This document shows, piece after piece, positions 1 to 8,280 of a stretch of 64,000 bases of DNA. The position numbers and the translations under genes were made by a program. The stretch is from Spartobacteria bacterium (GTDB lineage Bacteria > Verrucomicrobiota > Verrucomicrobiia > Chthoniobacterales > UBA10450), in the NCBI GenBank assembly GCA_003169695.1, contig PNAS01000048.1:1-64000 (forward strand), read 5' to 3'. Within the stretch, counting starts at the first letter, position 1, and every line of letters starts with the position of its first letter. The notes beneath the pieces were generated by a model that ran no database searches, was not told the DNA's origin, and saw nothing but the letters and a program-made list of their open reading frames with translations.

Positions 1-720
1 GAAGCCGCGCGCGCCGCTGGCGAGCTGCTCCGGCACCATTTTCAACAGCCGCTCCGCGTCAATTCTTCCGAGGCGCACGACATCAAACTCGAGATCGATG
101 TGCGGACGCAGGAATTGATCACCGAATCGCTTTTGAAAAAATTTCCGGAGCACGCGCTTTATGGCGAGGAAGGAATTGTAGGCGATCAAGAAAGCGATCA
201 TCAATGGGTCGTCGATCCGCTCGACGGCACCGTAAATTATTTTTATGGCATTCCACATTTTTGCGTTTCGATTGCGCTGCGTTTTATGGGCGAAATCATC
301 GTCGGGGTAATTTATGATCCGATGCGTGACGAAATCTGGGCGACGCAAAAAGGCGGCAAGCCGACGCTGAACGGCAAACCATTTCGGGTGAGCGAGCGCG
401 CCGATCTCGCGGAGGCAGTGATTTCGGTCGGGCTTTCCAAGACCGGCGTCACAATCGCAGCGGGTCTTCCGCTGCTGCAGGAAATGGTGCATCGTGCGCG
501 CAAGTGCCGGCTCATGGGCAGCGCCGCGCTCGATATGGCGTATGTGGCTTGCGGGCGTTTCGATGCCTACATCGAACAGGGAATCAGCCTTTGGGACATA
601 GCGGCGGGCTGGATCCTGGTGGAGAATGCCGGCGGCACCGTCGAGATGAAACCGCGGACCGACATGAAGGAGAAATACAGCATCGTTGCGTCAAATGGTG
701 TGATCGACTTGAAACTCTAA
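1..720 (+). CDS. Inositol monophosphatase family protein (5' end outside window)
   Basis: The reading frame is open from the first base, so the gene begins upstream of the window. The visible 239 codons cover most of the family fold. The metal-binding signature DPLDGTVN lies near base 220 and the second signature WDIAAG near base 594, as in Mg-dependent inositol-1-phosphate/SuhB-type phosphatases. An upstream acidic segment, GEEG near base 160, supplies the other metal ligand. The family hydrolyses phosphomonoesters such as inositol 1-phosphate, and some members act on PAP or fructose 1,6-bisphosphate, so the substrate is not fixed by sequence. The stop lies four bases before ispF, suggesting co-transcription with the genes downstream. 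Confidence 0.9.
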   Translation, partial: EAARAAGELLRHHFQQPLRVNSSEAHDIKLEIDVRTQELITESLLKKFPEHALYGEEGIVGDQESDHQWVVDPLDGTVNYFYGIPHFCVSIALRFMGEIIVGVIYDPMRDEIWATQKGGKPTLNGKPFRVSERADLAEAVISVGLSKTGVTIAAGLPLLQEMVHRARKCRLMGSAALDMAYVACGRFDAYIEQGISLWDIAAGWILVENAGGTVEMKPRTDMKEKYSIVASNGVIDLKL

Positions 721-723
721 CGC

Positions 724-1203
724 ATGATCAGGTGTGGCACCGGCTACGACGCACATCGGCTTGCGCCGGGCCGCAAACTAATTCTTGGCGGGATCGAGAT
801 TCCGCATGATAGCGGATTAGAGGGGCATTCCGATGCGGACGTTCTCTGCCACGCAATTGCCGATGCTCTACTCGGCGCGATCGGTGAACGCGATATCGGG
901 CATCACTTTCCAAATACGGATGAATCGATTCGCGGAATCAGCAGCCTCGAAATCTTGCACAAGGTGAACTCGGTGCTCGATCGGCAGAACGCCCGCGCTG
1001 TAAACGTCGATGCGACATTGATCGCCGAAGCACCGAAGATCGCGCCACATATTCCAGCCATGAAGGAGAAGATCGCCGCGGCGCTGAATCTCGAAACTTC
1101 ACGAGTCAGCATCAAAGCCACGACGAACGAAGGGCTCGGTGCGATCGGGCGTGGCGAAGGCATGGCCGCGATGGCGGTGGCGACGGTCGAGACGACAAAT
1201 TAA
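724..1203 (+). CDS. ispF: 2-C-methyl-D-erythritol 2,4-cyclodiphosphate synthase
   Basis: This 159-residue protein has the usual IspF length. It closes the cyclodiphosphate ring in the MEP pathway to isoprenoids, converting CDP-ME 2-phosphate to MEcPP with release of CMP. The zinc ligands are visible: Asp9 and His11 in GYDAHRL and His43 in DVLCHAI. The C-terminal part has the family pattern KATTNEGLGAIGRGEG. The stop overlaps the start of cysS by one base (TAATG), so translation is probably coupled. IspD is not adjacent. Another MEP enzyme, Dxs, lies 7 kb downstream on the same strand. Confidence 0.97.
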   Translation: MIRCGTGYDAHRLAPGRKLILGGIEIPHDSGLEGHSDADVLCHAIADALLGAIGERDIGHHFPNTDESIRGISSLEILHKVNSVLDRQNARAVNVDATLIAEAPKIAPHIPAMKEKIAAALNLETSRVSIKATTNEGLGAIGRGEGMAAMAVATVETTN

Positions 1204-2606
1204 TGCCGCTTCGACTCTTCAATACCTACTCGCGCACGCTCGAGGAATTTCATCCGCTCGATTCGGCGGGACGCGAAGTGAAGATGTACACCTGCGGACC
1301 GACGGTCTACAGCCACGCACACATTGGTAATTTCCGCGCTTACCTTTTCGAAGATCTGCTCCAGCGACATCTCGAGCTGCGCGAGTTCAAGGTACGTCGC
1401 GTGATGAACATCACGGACGTCGACGACAAAACGATTCAAGGCTCCAGGAGCGCCGGCATTCCGCTGGCGGAATTCACTTCGCCTTTCAAGCAGGCATTCT
1501 TCGAAGACCTGGATACTCTTCGCATCAAACGCGCTGATTCTTTTCCGGAAGCGACTGACGCGGACCAGATCGCGGCCATGATCGAGATGATCAAGACGTT
1601 GATGGCGCGCGATCTCGCGTATCAAGCGGAGGACAAATCAGTTTACTTTCGGATCAACAAATTTCCTGCGTACGGCCGGCTCGCGCATTTCGATTTATCG
1701 GAACTGCGCTCGACTGGGCGGGTGAAGAGCGACGAATACGACAAGGAACACGTGGGCGATTTCGCGCTCTGGAAAGCGTGGGATGAAGAAGATGGGCCGG
1801 TCTGTTGGGAGAGTCCGTGGGGACCCGGCCGGCCCGGCTGGCACATTGAATGCAGCGCGATGGCGACGCAACTCCTAGGCGAGCAACTCGACATTCATTG
1901 CGGCGGTGTGGACAACATTTTCCCGCATCACGAAGCAGAGATTGCGCAGACGGAAGGTTGCACCGGCAAGAAATTTGTCCGCTACTGGATGCACTGCGCG
2001 CATCTGATGGTTGACGGGCAGAAAATGTCCAAGTCGGTCGGCAATTTTTACACCCTGCGTGATGTGCTTGCGAAGGGCTACAGCGGCCGGGAAGTCCGCT
2101 ACGCGTTGATGCGTGTGCATTATCGTGCGCCGCTAAACTTCACCTGGGAAGGGATGGAAGAATCGCGCCAGGCGCTGGGTCGAATCGACGACTGGCTCGC
2201 GCGTTTGCGCGAAAAGGCCAATGGAGCCGGCGCGAGTCAGTCAACAAAACAAGGCGAGCAATTCGAAGAAGGACTCGACGACGATCTGAACATTTCCGCC
2301 GCGCTCGGCTTTCTGTTTGAGACGATCCGTGAAACTAATCGCGCGCTCGACCTGGGCAGTCTCGATGCCGGCGAGGCCAGTGCGTGGTTGCAATGGTGGG
2401 AACGAATCGATCGCGTCCTGGCGATAACTGGGAAAGAAAGCGCACTGCCACCGGAAGTTGCGGTTCTCGCGGAAGCCCGTGTGCAGGCCAGACTTGCAAA
2501 GGATTGGAGAAAAAGTGATGAATTGCGCGACGAACTCGCCGCTCGAGGTTGGGAGGCCCGCGATACGAAAGACGGGCAGAAGATCACGCGGCGCAGTGGC
2601 GTTTGA
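1203..2606 (+). CDS. cysS: Cysteinyl-tRNA synthetase
   Basis: This 467-residue class I aminoacyl-tRNA synthetase charges tRNA-Cys with cysteine. The zinc and substrate Cys31 is in the motif TCGPTVY. The HIGH motif appears as HIGN at residues 40-43, and KMSKS is at residues 274-278. The WHIECSAM segment and the GGVDNIFPHHE segment supply the remaining zinc-site Cys and His residues typical of CysRS. The C-terminal anticodon-binding region ends with the family pattern DWRKSDELRDEL. The start overlaps the ispF stop by one base, and the downstream beta-helix gene starts three bases after its stop. Confidence 0.97.
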   Translation: MPLRLFNTYSRTLEEFHPLDSAGREVKMYTCGPTVYSHAHIGNFRAYLFEDLLQRHLELREFKVRRVMNITDVDDKTIQGSRSAGIPLAEFTSPFKQAFFEDLDTLRIKRADSFPEATDADQIAAMIEMIKTLMARDLAYQAEDKSVYFRINKFPAYGRLAHFDLSELRSTGRVKSDEYDKEHVGDFALWKAWDEEDGPVCWESPWGPGRPGWHIECSAMATQLLGEQLDIHCGGVDNIFPHHEAEIAQTEGCTGKKFVRYWMHCAHLMVDGQKMSKSVGNFYTLRDVLAKGYSGREVRYALMRVHYRAPLNFTWEGMEESRQALGRIDDWLARLREKANGAGASQSTKQGEQFEEGLDDDLNISAALGFLFETIRETNRALDLGSLDAGEASAWLQWWERIDRVLAITGKESALPPEVAVLAEARVQARLAKDWRKSDELRDELAARGWEARDTKDGQKITRRSGV

Positions 2607-2609
2607 AAT

Positions 2610-3299
2610 ATGTTTGCGCCGGCGGAATTCCTAAGCCTCGAACACACGGCGCATCCCAAGCTGTTTGAATCGCAGAAGTATGTTTGGGACGCGCTCAAGC
2701 AGATCGCGAGTTATCTGCAATTTCGGCTGAAGCCGGTCGTGCTCGGTGAGCTCGTCGGAAAGCCGTTCATCAGCAACTCCGTTTTTATCGGCGCCGGCAC
2801 GATTGTCGAACAAGGCGCGGTCTTGAAAGGGCCGGCCTGGATCGGAGAGAACTGTCACATTCGCAGCGGCTGTTACGTGCGGGAAAATGTGATCGTCGGC
2901 GACGGCGTGGTAATGGGAAACTCGTGCGAATTCAAGAACTGCATCCTGTTTGATGAAGCACAGGTGCCGCATTTCAATTACGTCGGCGACTCCATTCTCG
3001 GTTACCGCGCGCATCTCGGCGCGGGCGTGATCCTCTCGAATGTAAAACTGGATCACCAGGAAATTCACGTGAGCGCGACCGATGGCGATATCGCAACGGG
3101 ACTGACGAAATTTGGCGCGATCGTTGGAGACCGGACGGAAATAGGTTGTAATGCTGTGATCAATCCGGGCTCCGTGCTAGGCCGCGATTGTCTGATATAT
3201 CCGGGCGCGAATTTTCGGGGAGTATTACCGAATGCCAGCGTGGTAAAGCTGCGTCAGAATCTCCAGGTGTTGCCGCGGCGGGCCATTGACGGGCAGTAG
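2610..3299 (+). CDS. Left-handed beta-helix protein, GlmU C-terminal-like
   Basis: The 229-residue protein has an N-terminal leader of about 55 residues. Hexapeptide repeats of the form [LIV]GxGxxI follow, running from about residue 60 to 200 (for example IGAGTI, IGENCH, VGDGVV, LGAGVI, IGCNAV). This is the acyltransferase beta-helix fold seen in the C-terminal half of GlmU and in related sugar-nucleotide enzymes. There is no N-terminal nucleotidyltransferase domain, so it is not a full GlmU. The substrate could be an aminosugar phosphate, but that is inference. It sits three bases downstream of cysS in the same run. Its stop codon lies inside a 16-base sequence that recurs at 31201. Confidence 0.75.
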   Translation: MFAPAEFLSLEHTAHPKLFESQKYVWDALKQIASYLQFRLKPVVLGELVGKPFISNSVFIGAGTIVEQGAVLKGPAWIGENCHIRSGCYVRENVIVGDGVVMGNSCEFKNCILFDEAQVPHFNYVGDSILGYRAHLGAGVILSNVKLDHQEIHVSATDGDIATGLTKFGAIVGDRTEIGCNAVINPGSVLGRDCLIYPGANFRGVLPNASVVKLRQNLQVLPRRAIDGQ

Positions 3300-3312
3300 G
3301 TGGATCGCGCGC
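3297..3312 (+). repeat. 16-base direct repeat, copy 1
   Basis: The sequence TAGGTGGATCGCGCGC here is identical to bases 31201-31216. It begins on the stop codon of the beta-helix gene. The second copy starts 12 bases after the stop of the sugar transferase gene. Both copies therefore sit at the 3' end of a plus-strand gene that faces a minus-strand gene or RNA. Confidence 0.6.
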
Positions 3313-3369
3313 TCCGTCGCTCGATGGTACGTGGCGGCGAAGCTGCGTAGAACAAGCACATCGGACGCC

Positions 3370-3457
3370 TGGCGGATGGGCAGGGATTCGAACCCTGGTT
3401 GCCTTTCGGCAAACACGCTTTCCAGGCGTGCGCATTAGACCACTCTGCCACCCATCC
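3370..3457 (-). tRNA. tRNA-Ser (anticodon GGA), CCA encoded
   Basis: Read on the minus strand from 3457, a complete class II tRNA can be folded. The acceptor stem is GGATGGG/CCCATCC (3451-3457 with 3374-3380), the discriminator base is G at 3373, and CCA is encoded at 3370-3372. The anticodon loop TGGAAAG contains GGA, which reads UCC and UCU serine codons. A long variable arm TTTGCCGAAAGGCAA and a TTCGAAT T-loop fit tRNA-Ser. It lies 14 bases upstream of the chdC stop and is convergent with the beta-helix gene. Confidence 0.96.
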
Positions 3458-3471
3458 GAGTGGAGCGAAGC

Positions 3472-4293
3472 TCAAAGCTGCAACCGGCGGAACAGTTCGT
3501 CGAGCGGCAGTTGCAGCCCGAGGTAAAATTCGCCGAAGTCTCCGTAGACCGCGCTCACTTCGTCGAAGCGCATTTGGTAAACGATCGCCTTGATCTGGAA
3601 GGTGTCGCGGGCGAAAAGCGTCACGCCCCATTCTGCGTCATCGAGGCCGCTCGACCCGGTGATGAGTTGCTTGATCTTGCCTGCATATTCGCGCCCGACC
3701 TTCGCGTGACCCGCCATGAGACGCCGGCGCTCGGCATAAGGAAGCGTATACCAATTGCGCTGCTCGCCGCGGCGTTTGGTCATATTATAAAAGCAGACGA
3801 CCGCCCAGTCGGGCAGTGTTGGATAGACGCGCTCGTGGCGGTATTTCGCCATGCGTTCGCGGAATGCCGCCATGGCTTGCGCGAATTCGGGAGAATCGGA
3901 CTTCAGTTTTTCTTCCGTCTCCAGCGTGCGCGCGTATTCCTCGTCGGTGGTGGCGTATTCGCTTTCCTCGGTGAGGGAGAGATAGCTGTAAACGGGGATG
4001 AGAACATCCGCGCCGAGCGACAGAGAGAGTTGTTTCTCGATTCGATTTGCGGCGTGCAGATCAGGCGTGATCAACATGAACCCGAGATCGGCCTTCGGCG
4101 TCACGATGCTCAGCGTGAGCAACTGAGTGGATTCGAGCGCGCGAACTTCCTGCACAAGTGAAGAGAGCGCGACCTTCGCGGTGCGCTGTTCCTCCGCGCT
4201 GAGGAGTTGCCATTGGCTGAACTCGATCCGGTAATAGAGATGCAGACAATGCCAGCCCTGTTCGGGCACCAGCGCTGCTTCTTTGTCACTCAT
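3472..4293 (-). CDS. chdC: Coproheme decarboxylase (chlorite dismutase family)
   Basis: This 273-residue protein belongs to the ChdC/HemQ branch of the chlorite dismutase family. It converts coproheme III to heme b by two oxidative decarboxylations, the last step of the coproporphyrin-dependent heme pathway. The conserved core is present: catalytic Tyr169 in FYNMTKRRGE, the WYTLP motif at 181-185 and proximal heme ligand His196 in MAGHAKVGR. These are 27 residues apart, as in the Staphylococcus enzyme. ITGSSGLDD and MRFDEVSA follow. Other heme genes are not adjacent. The coproporphyrin branch suggests a lineage outside the classical proteobacterial protoporphyrin route. Confidence 0.95.
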   Translation of the reverse strand: MSDKEAALVPEQGWHCLHLYYRIEFSQWQLLSAEEQRTAKVALSSLVQEVRALESTQLLTLSIVTPKADLGFMLITPDLHAANRIEKQLSLSLGADVLIPVYSYLSLTEESEYATTDEEYARTLETEEKLKSDSPEFAQAMAAFRERMAKYRHERVYPTLPDWAVVCFYNMTKRRGEQRNWYTLPYAERRRLMAGHAKVGREYAGKIKQLITGSSGLDDAEWGVTLFARDTFQIKAIVYQMRFDEVSAVYGDFGEFYLGLQLPLDELFRRLQL

Positions 4294-4374
4294 CGCGCCA
4301 GTGTCATGGTCGAGCGGAACTGGGTCAAGCGATGCGCGCGCCGAAGATGACGCGCCGGGGAAACGTTCCTCCAG

Positions 4375-5157
4375 TCAGACGGCAGCGTTCGCCGGTCGCG
4401 GAAGATGCGCGATGCAATACTCCTCTCCGTCGCGCGCCACGCGGAATTCGAGACTGGGATCGGTTAATTCCGTCGCTCCGCAGGTGGCGCAACGGTGGAG
4501 CGGTTCTTCTTCACTGCGCGATTGAATCTCGAAACGGTTGCGCCGAACGGCCACTTCCTTGCGCTGCCGGAGATAGCGAATCACTCCAGGCCCAAAGAAG
4601 ATCAGGTAATTGCTCAGCGCTACAACGAGGGCCATCCGGTAGGAATTCGATTGCGTCGCGAAGCCGAGCAAAAGGAAGCCCGCGTAAATCCAGGCGATCC
4701 ATTTGATCTTCAGCGGCAGGATGAAGAAAACATAAATGATCTCCTCCGGATAAAAATGCGCGAAGGCGAAGAAAAGTGTGGTGAAAAGCATCTGGCTGGA
4801 AAACTGACTGTTAGAGAGAACAGCGGCGACCGTTGTTCCGATCATCCCAACCAGAAAATAAAGCGTAAGACGGAACGGACCCCAGGCGCGCTCGAGACCG
4901 TCACCGATGAACCACAGAAACCAGAGCGCAACAACGACCAACAGAAAATGGCCGGTTTGCGGAACGAAGATGTAGGTCACGAGCCGCCAGACTTCTCCGG
5001 CGCGAATCCGCGCGATATCGAGGGCGAGATAAGAATCAAACCCCTTGTTCAAGAGGACGAGAACAAAAACGAGCGCGTTCAAGGTCACGACGGCGCGGAT
5101 CAAACCGGGGATCGCGATGAAGCCAAGACGCCGTTCAAGTTTGTCCAGAAAGCTCAT
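4375..5157 (-). CDS. Rhomboid-fold membrane protein, probably not a protease
   Basis: The ATG at 5157 gives 260 residues; a GTG at 5217 would add 20. About six hydrophobic segments span the first 200 residues. The N-terminal GEVWRLVTYIFVPQTGHF and DGLERAWGPFRL segments resemble the L1 region of rhomboid and derlin-like proteins. The catalytic GxSG serine motif expected in the fourth membrane segment is not seen; that position reads SNSQFSSQMLF. The cytoplasmic tail carries a Cys/His cluster (CATCG, then CIAHL about 25 residues later) that could bind metal. It is downstream of no obvious partner; gcvT is divergent 95 bases away. The function is unknown. Confidence 0.7.
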   Translation of the reverse strand: MSFLDKLERRLGFIAIPGLIRAVVTLNALVFVLVLLNKGFDSYLALDIARIRAGEVWRLVTYIFVPQTGHFLLVVVALWFLWFIGDGLERAWGPFRLTLYFLVGMIGTTVAAVLSNSQFSSQMLFTTLFFAFAHFYPEEIIYVFFILPLKIKWIAWIYAGFLLLGFATQSNSYRMALVVALSNYLIFFGPGVIRYLRQRKEVAVRRNRFEIQSRSEEEPLHRCATCGATELTDPSLEFRVARDGEEYCIAHLPRPANAAV

Positions 5158-5252
5158 CGTTCCGTTCACGGTAGCGGGGCGAAGCGGCTCTTCAAGCGAA
5201 CCGGTCTTCACACCCACGCGGCTTGATTGACACTCCGGACTCGACGTCTAGG

Positions 5253-6362
5253 ATGACGCCCGTGAGTGATGCCGCGCAGAAGAAAACGCCGCTTTACGAG
5301 GAGCACGTGCGGCTCGGCGCGAAGATGATCCCGTTCGGCAACTGGATCATGCCAGTGCAATACTCGGGCATCATGGATGAGCACCAGGCGGTGCGAAAGA
5401 ATGTTGGCGTCTTCGATATCTCGCACATGGGCCAACTGGTCGCGACGGGCCCGACCGCGGGCGTCTGGCTCAACGAGATGCTCACCAACAACACCCAGAA
5501 ACTCGAAGTCGGCACTGGTCAGTATACGTTTCTACTGAACGAGAGCGGCGGAATCATCGACGACCTGATCGTTTATCGGACAGCTCCGGAGGAATTCCTT
5601 TTGGTGGTGAACGCGTCGCGCACGGATGAAGACTTCGCCTGGCTGGAGCGACATCGTGCGAACGACCTCGCTCTTTCCAATCGCAGCGCCGATTACGGTG
5701 GGCTGGCAATCCAGGGCCCACGCGTTGTCGATCTTTTCCAATCCATTCTTGGCGACGATGTCGATCTCCCGCCGCGCAACGCGATTGTCGATCTGGCAGC
5801 CAAAGGAAAGGAACTTTTGATCGCGCGCACCGGGTATACCGGCGAAGACGGCGTGGAAGTTTTCTTCCCCACGAAGGACGCCGCGATGGTGTGGAACGAA
5901 GTGCTCGACAAGGGAAAAGCGCTTGGCATTCGCCCCTGCGGTCTGGGCGCGCGTGACACGCTGCGTCTCGAGATGTGCTATCCGCTGAACGGCTCGGATC
6001 TTTCCCCAGAGCACAACCCGATCGAAGCCGGCCTGGGTTTTTTCGTCGATCTGAAAAAGCCGAAATTCATCGGCCGCGAAGAGCTCGTAAAAGCAAAGGA
6101 AACTGGAACAGCAAACCGGCTCGTCCCCTTTCGCATGAAGAGCAAAGGACCGCCGCCACGTCCGCATTATTCGGTTTGGCGCGACGGCGAACAGATCGGC
6201 GAAGCCACCAGCGGCACCCTATCGCCGAGCTTGAACCAGGGGATTGGGATGGCCTACGTTGCTGCGCCGCACGCGCGCGCCGGCACAGAGATTGAGATCG
6301 AAATTCGCGGCCAAAAATTTCCCGGCACCATCGAGAAGAAACCACTCTACAAAAAATCATGA
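5253..6362 (+). CDS. gcvT: Glycine cleavage system T protein (aminomethyltransferase)
   Basis: From the ATG at 5253 the protein has 369 residues, the normal length. The frame stays open up to a TTG at 5223, but homology to GcvT begins at TPLYEEH. It transfers the methylene group from the lipoyl arm of GcvH to tetrahydrofolate and releases ammonia. Family signatures are visible: FDISHMGQ near residue 50, RTGYTGEDGVEVF in the middle, GARDTLRLE, and IGMAYV near the end. Its stop overlaps the gcvH start (ATGA), so the two are translationally coupled. GcvP is encoded 52 kb away in the same window. No glycine riboswitch is recognisable in the 95-base upstream gap. Confidence 0.96.
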   Translation: MTPVSDAAQKKTPLYEEHVRLGAKMIPFGNWIMPVQYSGIMDEHQAVRKNVGVFDISHMGQLVATGPTAGVWLNEMLTNNTQKLEVGTGQYTFLLNESGGIIDDLIVYRTAPEEFLLVVNASRTDEDFAWLERHRANDLALSNRSADYGGLAIQGPRVVDLFQSILGDDVDLPPRNAIVDLAAKGKELLIARTGYTGEDGVEVFFPTKDAAMVWNEVLDKGKALGIRPCGLGARDTLRLEMCYPLNGSDLSPEHNPIEAGLGFFVDLKKPKFIGREELVKAKETGTANRLVPFRMKSKGPPPRPHYSVWRDGEQIGEATSGTLSPSLNQGIGMAYVAAPHARAGTEIEIEIRGQKFPGTIEKKPLYKKS

Positions 6363-6736
6363 ATGTTCCCGACGATCTTTTTTACACTGAGTCGCACGAA
6401 TGGGTCCGCCAGGAAGGCGAGAATGCGCGCGTCGGCATCACTGATCACGCGCAAGCCGAGCTAACCGACGTCGTCTATGTCGAGCTGCCGAAAATCGGCG
6501 CGCAGACGGAGGCGCGCGGACAGATTGCGGTCGTTGAATCCGTCAAAGCGGCCAGCGATATTTACGCGCCGGTTAAGGGGACCGTCGTCGAAGTGAACAA
6601 AGCACTGGAAGGCAATCCCGCCTTGATCAATACGGATCCATTTGGTGAAGGCTGGATCTTCGTTCTGAAGATGGATTCCACCGACGACGTCAAACGGTTG
6701 AAAGACGCCGCCGCCTACCGCAAGGCGATCGCGTAG
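6359..6736 (+). CDS. gcvH: Glycine cleavage system H protein
   Basis: The 125-residue protein is a typical lipoyl carrier that shuttles the aminomethyl intermediate between GcvP, GcvT and dihydrolipoamide dehydrogenase. The lipoylation site is Lys63 in the motif VESVKAASD. The N-terminal YTESHEWV and the GxxNPALINTDPFGEGW pattern are family hallmarks. The start overlaps the gcvT stop by four bases. No lipoyl synthase or ligase gene is nearby. Confidence 0.97.
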   Translation: MNVPDDLFYTESHEWVRQEGENARVGITDHAQAELTDVVYVELPKIGAQTEARGQIAVVESVKAASDIYAPVKGTVVEVNKALEGNPALINTDPFGEGWIFVLKMDSTDDVKRLKDAAAYRKAIA

Positions 6737-6746
6737 ATCAGCGCCC

Positions 6747-6764
6747 GGGCCTAACGAGTGGCCC
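6747..6764. terminator. Hairpin between converging gcvH and receiver-like gene
   Basis: GGGCC at 6747-6751 pairs with GGCCC at 6760-6764 across an 8-base loop TAACGAGT. It lies between the gcvH stop and the 3' end of the opposing gene and overlaps that gene's stop codon. There is no clear U-run, so termination activity is a guess. The loop contains most of one copy of the recurrent octamer CCTAACGA. Confidence 0.35.
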
Positions 6765-7176
6765 TGGCCCGCACTCGAGCGGCGGGTGCAGCCGGGGCAG
6801 GATTCAAAATTTCATCCACGCAGCGAATGAGATCGTCGAGGGAGACCGCGGTCGCGAGGAAGCTGTATCCGTTAAGAAATCCACCGGTCATCACTTTCTT
6901 TTCCGGAGCCGCGTTCCCGCTCAGAAATAGAAACGGCGTGTTCTTCAGCGCTGGGTCGGACTGCAACTGGCGATTTACGTCCTCGCCCTCCGACTCGGCC
7001 TTTGCCCCATCAAGCAAAATGAGATCAGGCAAGAACCAAGGTGCCGCGTGCAAGGCAAGCCGGTTGTCTAGTTCCACCCTAATGAGATACTTGCCCGTGC
7101 TTTCAAGTGCGTGCCGGACGAGCGCTGCCACTTTCGGCTCGCGATCCACCAGCAAGATCTTTTTTAGAAACTTCAT
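6751..7176 (-). CDS. Degenerate response-regulator receiver-domain protein
   Basis: From the ATG at 7176 (MKFLKKILLVD) the protein has 141 residues, with essentially one receiver domain; an upstream ATG at 7209 is possible. The acidic pair before helix 1 reads DRE rather than DD. The phospho-acceptor strand DLILLDGAK has an Asp, and the strand FLFLSG has the conserved Ser/Thr position. The Lys-Pro that normally completes the switch is missing: the segment reads GYSFLATAVSLDDLI where a KP would stand. It may therefore be a stand-alone or phosphorylation-independent receiver. No kinase is adjacent. The last codons are an Arg/Ala-rich tail. Confidence 0.7.
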   Translation of the reverse strand: MKFLKKILLVDREPKVAALVRHALESTGKYLIRVELDNRLALHAAPWFLPDLILLDGAKAESEGEDVNRQLQSDPALKNTPFLFLSGNAAPEKKVMTGGFLNGYSFLATAVSLDDLIRCVDEILNPAPAAPAARVRARATR

Positions 7177-7244
7177 TGCGCGGTGCTCAATCTGGAAATG
7201 ACTTAGCATCGCGTGTGCCAGAGGAGCACTGGCGGGAGGACGTA

Positions 7245-7922
7245 TCAGAGCAACGTTGAAACGGTGTTGATCGCTAGGGCAAGGATCACGGTATTGAATC
7301 CAAACGAGAGCATGCCGTGCAAAAGCACCAGCTGTCGCAATTCGCGCGAAGTAATCTGCACGTCCGAGACTTGGAACGTCATGCCAATGACGAACGAGAA
7401 GTAGGCAAAATCCATGTAGTCAGGAGACCGGCCACCGGGAAAATCAAGCCCACCCGCCTGCTGCTGCGGCCCCGCCGGGCCGTCAGGATCGCCGTAATAA
7501 GTGTGCGCGTAACGGAGGCCAAAAACCGTGTGGACCAGCAACCAGGAGGAAACGACCGCGACCAGACTCATCAACAGGTGCAGAATGATGTGGGGACGTT
7601 GCACATTCTTGTTGGCGAAAAAAAGAAAACCGACCGCGAACAAGCCGGCACAGGCCGCCAGGACAACGAAAACGAAAATGACAGTGCGACTGACATCTTG
7701 CTCCTGCGCCCGCGAGCGAAGTTTGTGCGGCGGCGTGGTGACGATCGTCAGCCAGGCCAGGACAAGAACGCACAATGCAAAAACGTCCCAGGTGGCGATT
7801 GATTGGGTCGAGGGTTGAACCCGGCCATGCAGGCCAAACCAAACAAGCCCGGCGGCAAGGAGCGATATGACGAGCCGATGCCGGGCATCTTGTCTTGCAA
7901 TCCAGTTCAGTGTGTTCGCCAT
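7245..7922 (-). CDS. DUF1345 family membrane protein
   Basis: From the ATG at 7922 (MANTLNW) the protein has 225 residues. An upstream in-frame start at 7964 would add residues that translate a tRNA T-arm-like sequence and is unlikely. About five hydrophobic segments are visible. The C-terminal pattern PDYMDFAYFSFVIGMTFQVS, followed by HGMLSFGFNTVILALAIN, is characteristic of DUF1345 integral membrane proteins, whose function is not established. It lies 68 bases upstream of the receiver-like gene on the same strand, so the two may be co-transcribed. Confidence 0.85.
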   Translation of the reverse strand: MANTLNWIARQDARHRLVISLLAAGLVWFGLHGRVQPSTQSIATWDVFALCVLVLAWLTIVTTPPHKLRSRAQEQDVSRTVIFVFVVLAACAGLFAVGFLFFANKNVQRPHIILHLLMSLVAVVSSWLLVHTVFGLRYAHTYYGDPDGPAGPQQQAGGLDFPGGRSPDYMDFAYFSFVIGMTFQVSDVQITSRELRQLVLLHGMLSFGFNTVILALAINTVSTLL

Positions 7923-8280
7923 AGGTTCGAATCCTGTAATTCGCCTATCGGTGGATTCACGCAAGCGTCAAGCGGGCAAGAGTGGGCCAATTCCAAGGAC
8001 GAGACAGATCTCGCCCCATCAACAAAAATTCGGTCCGAGCCTAACCGAAGATTCCGAGATTCGGCTGAGCGAATCGTCCGATGTTCGGCAGCACAGTTGG
8101 CAGGTCTGAACCGCTCACGCCGAACCATGTCGCCAGTGTCGCGGAGAATTCATCCACGGAGGTTGTCGTCGGATTTCTCCAGCAGCAATTCGAGGAAATT
8201 ACCGCGATGAAACACTCGGTTCTGGCAGAAGTCGCGCTTTTTATCCACCGTCCCTATGCTTAATTGCTCCCAGCTTTCCT
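7923..8280. other. Intergenic region of about 360 bases between divergent genes
   Basis: This separates the DUF1345 gene (-) from xseB (+), so promoters for both are expected here. I do not see a convincing -35/-10 pair. A tRNA T-arm-like element (ATAGG-TTCGAAT-CCTGT, 7921-7937) abuts the DUF1345 start codon, but no matching D arm or anticodon arm can be folded. Short overlapping open frames have no recognisable protein features. Confidence 0.5.

Noticed and set aside
5158-5252. Glycine riboswitch upstream of gcvT, also looked for upstream of gcvP (58085-58162)
   Set aside because: Both gaps are under 100 bases, and I see no conserved tandem glycine aptamer pattern.
7862-7945. Possible tRNA: TTCGAAT T-loop with a five-pair stem at 7921-7937 and partial acceptor complementarity upstream
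   Set aside because: The putative acceptor stem has two mismatches, no D or anticodon arm folds, and most of the interval is inside the DUF1345 coding region. It may be a tRNA 3' fragment (an old integration scar), but that cannot be supported.
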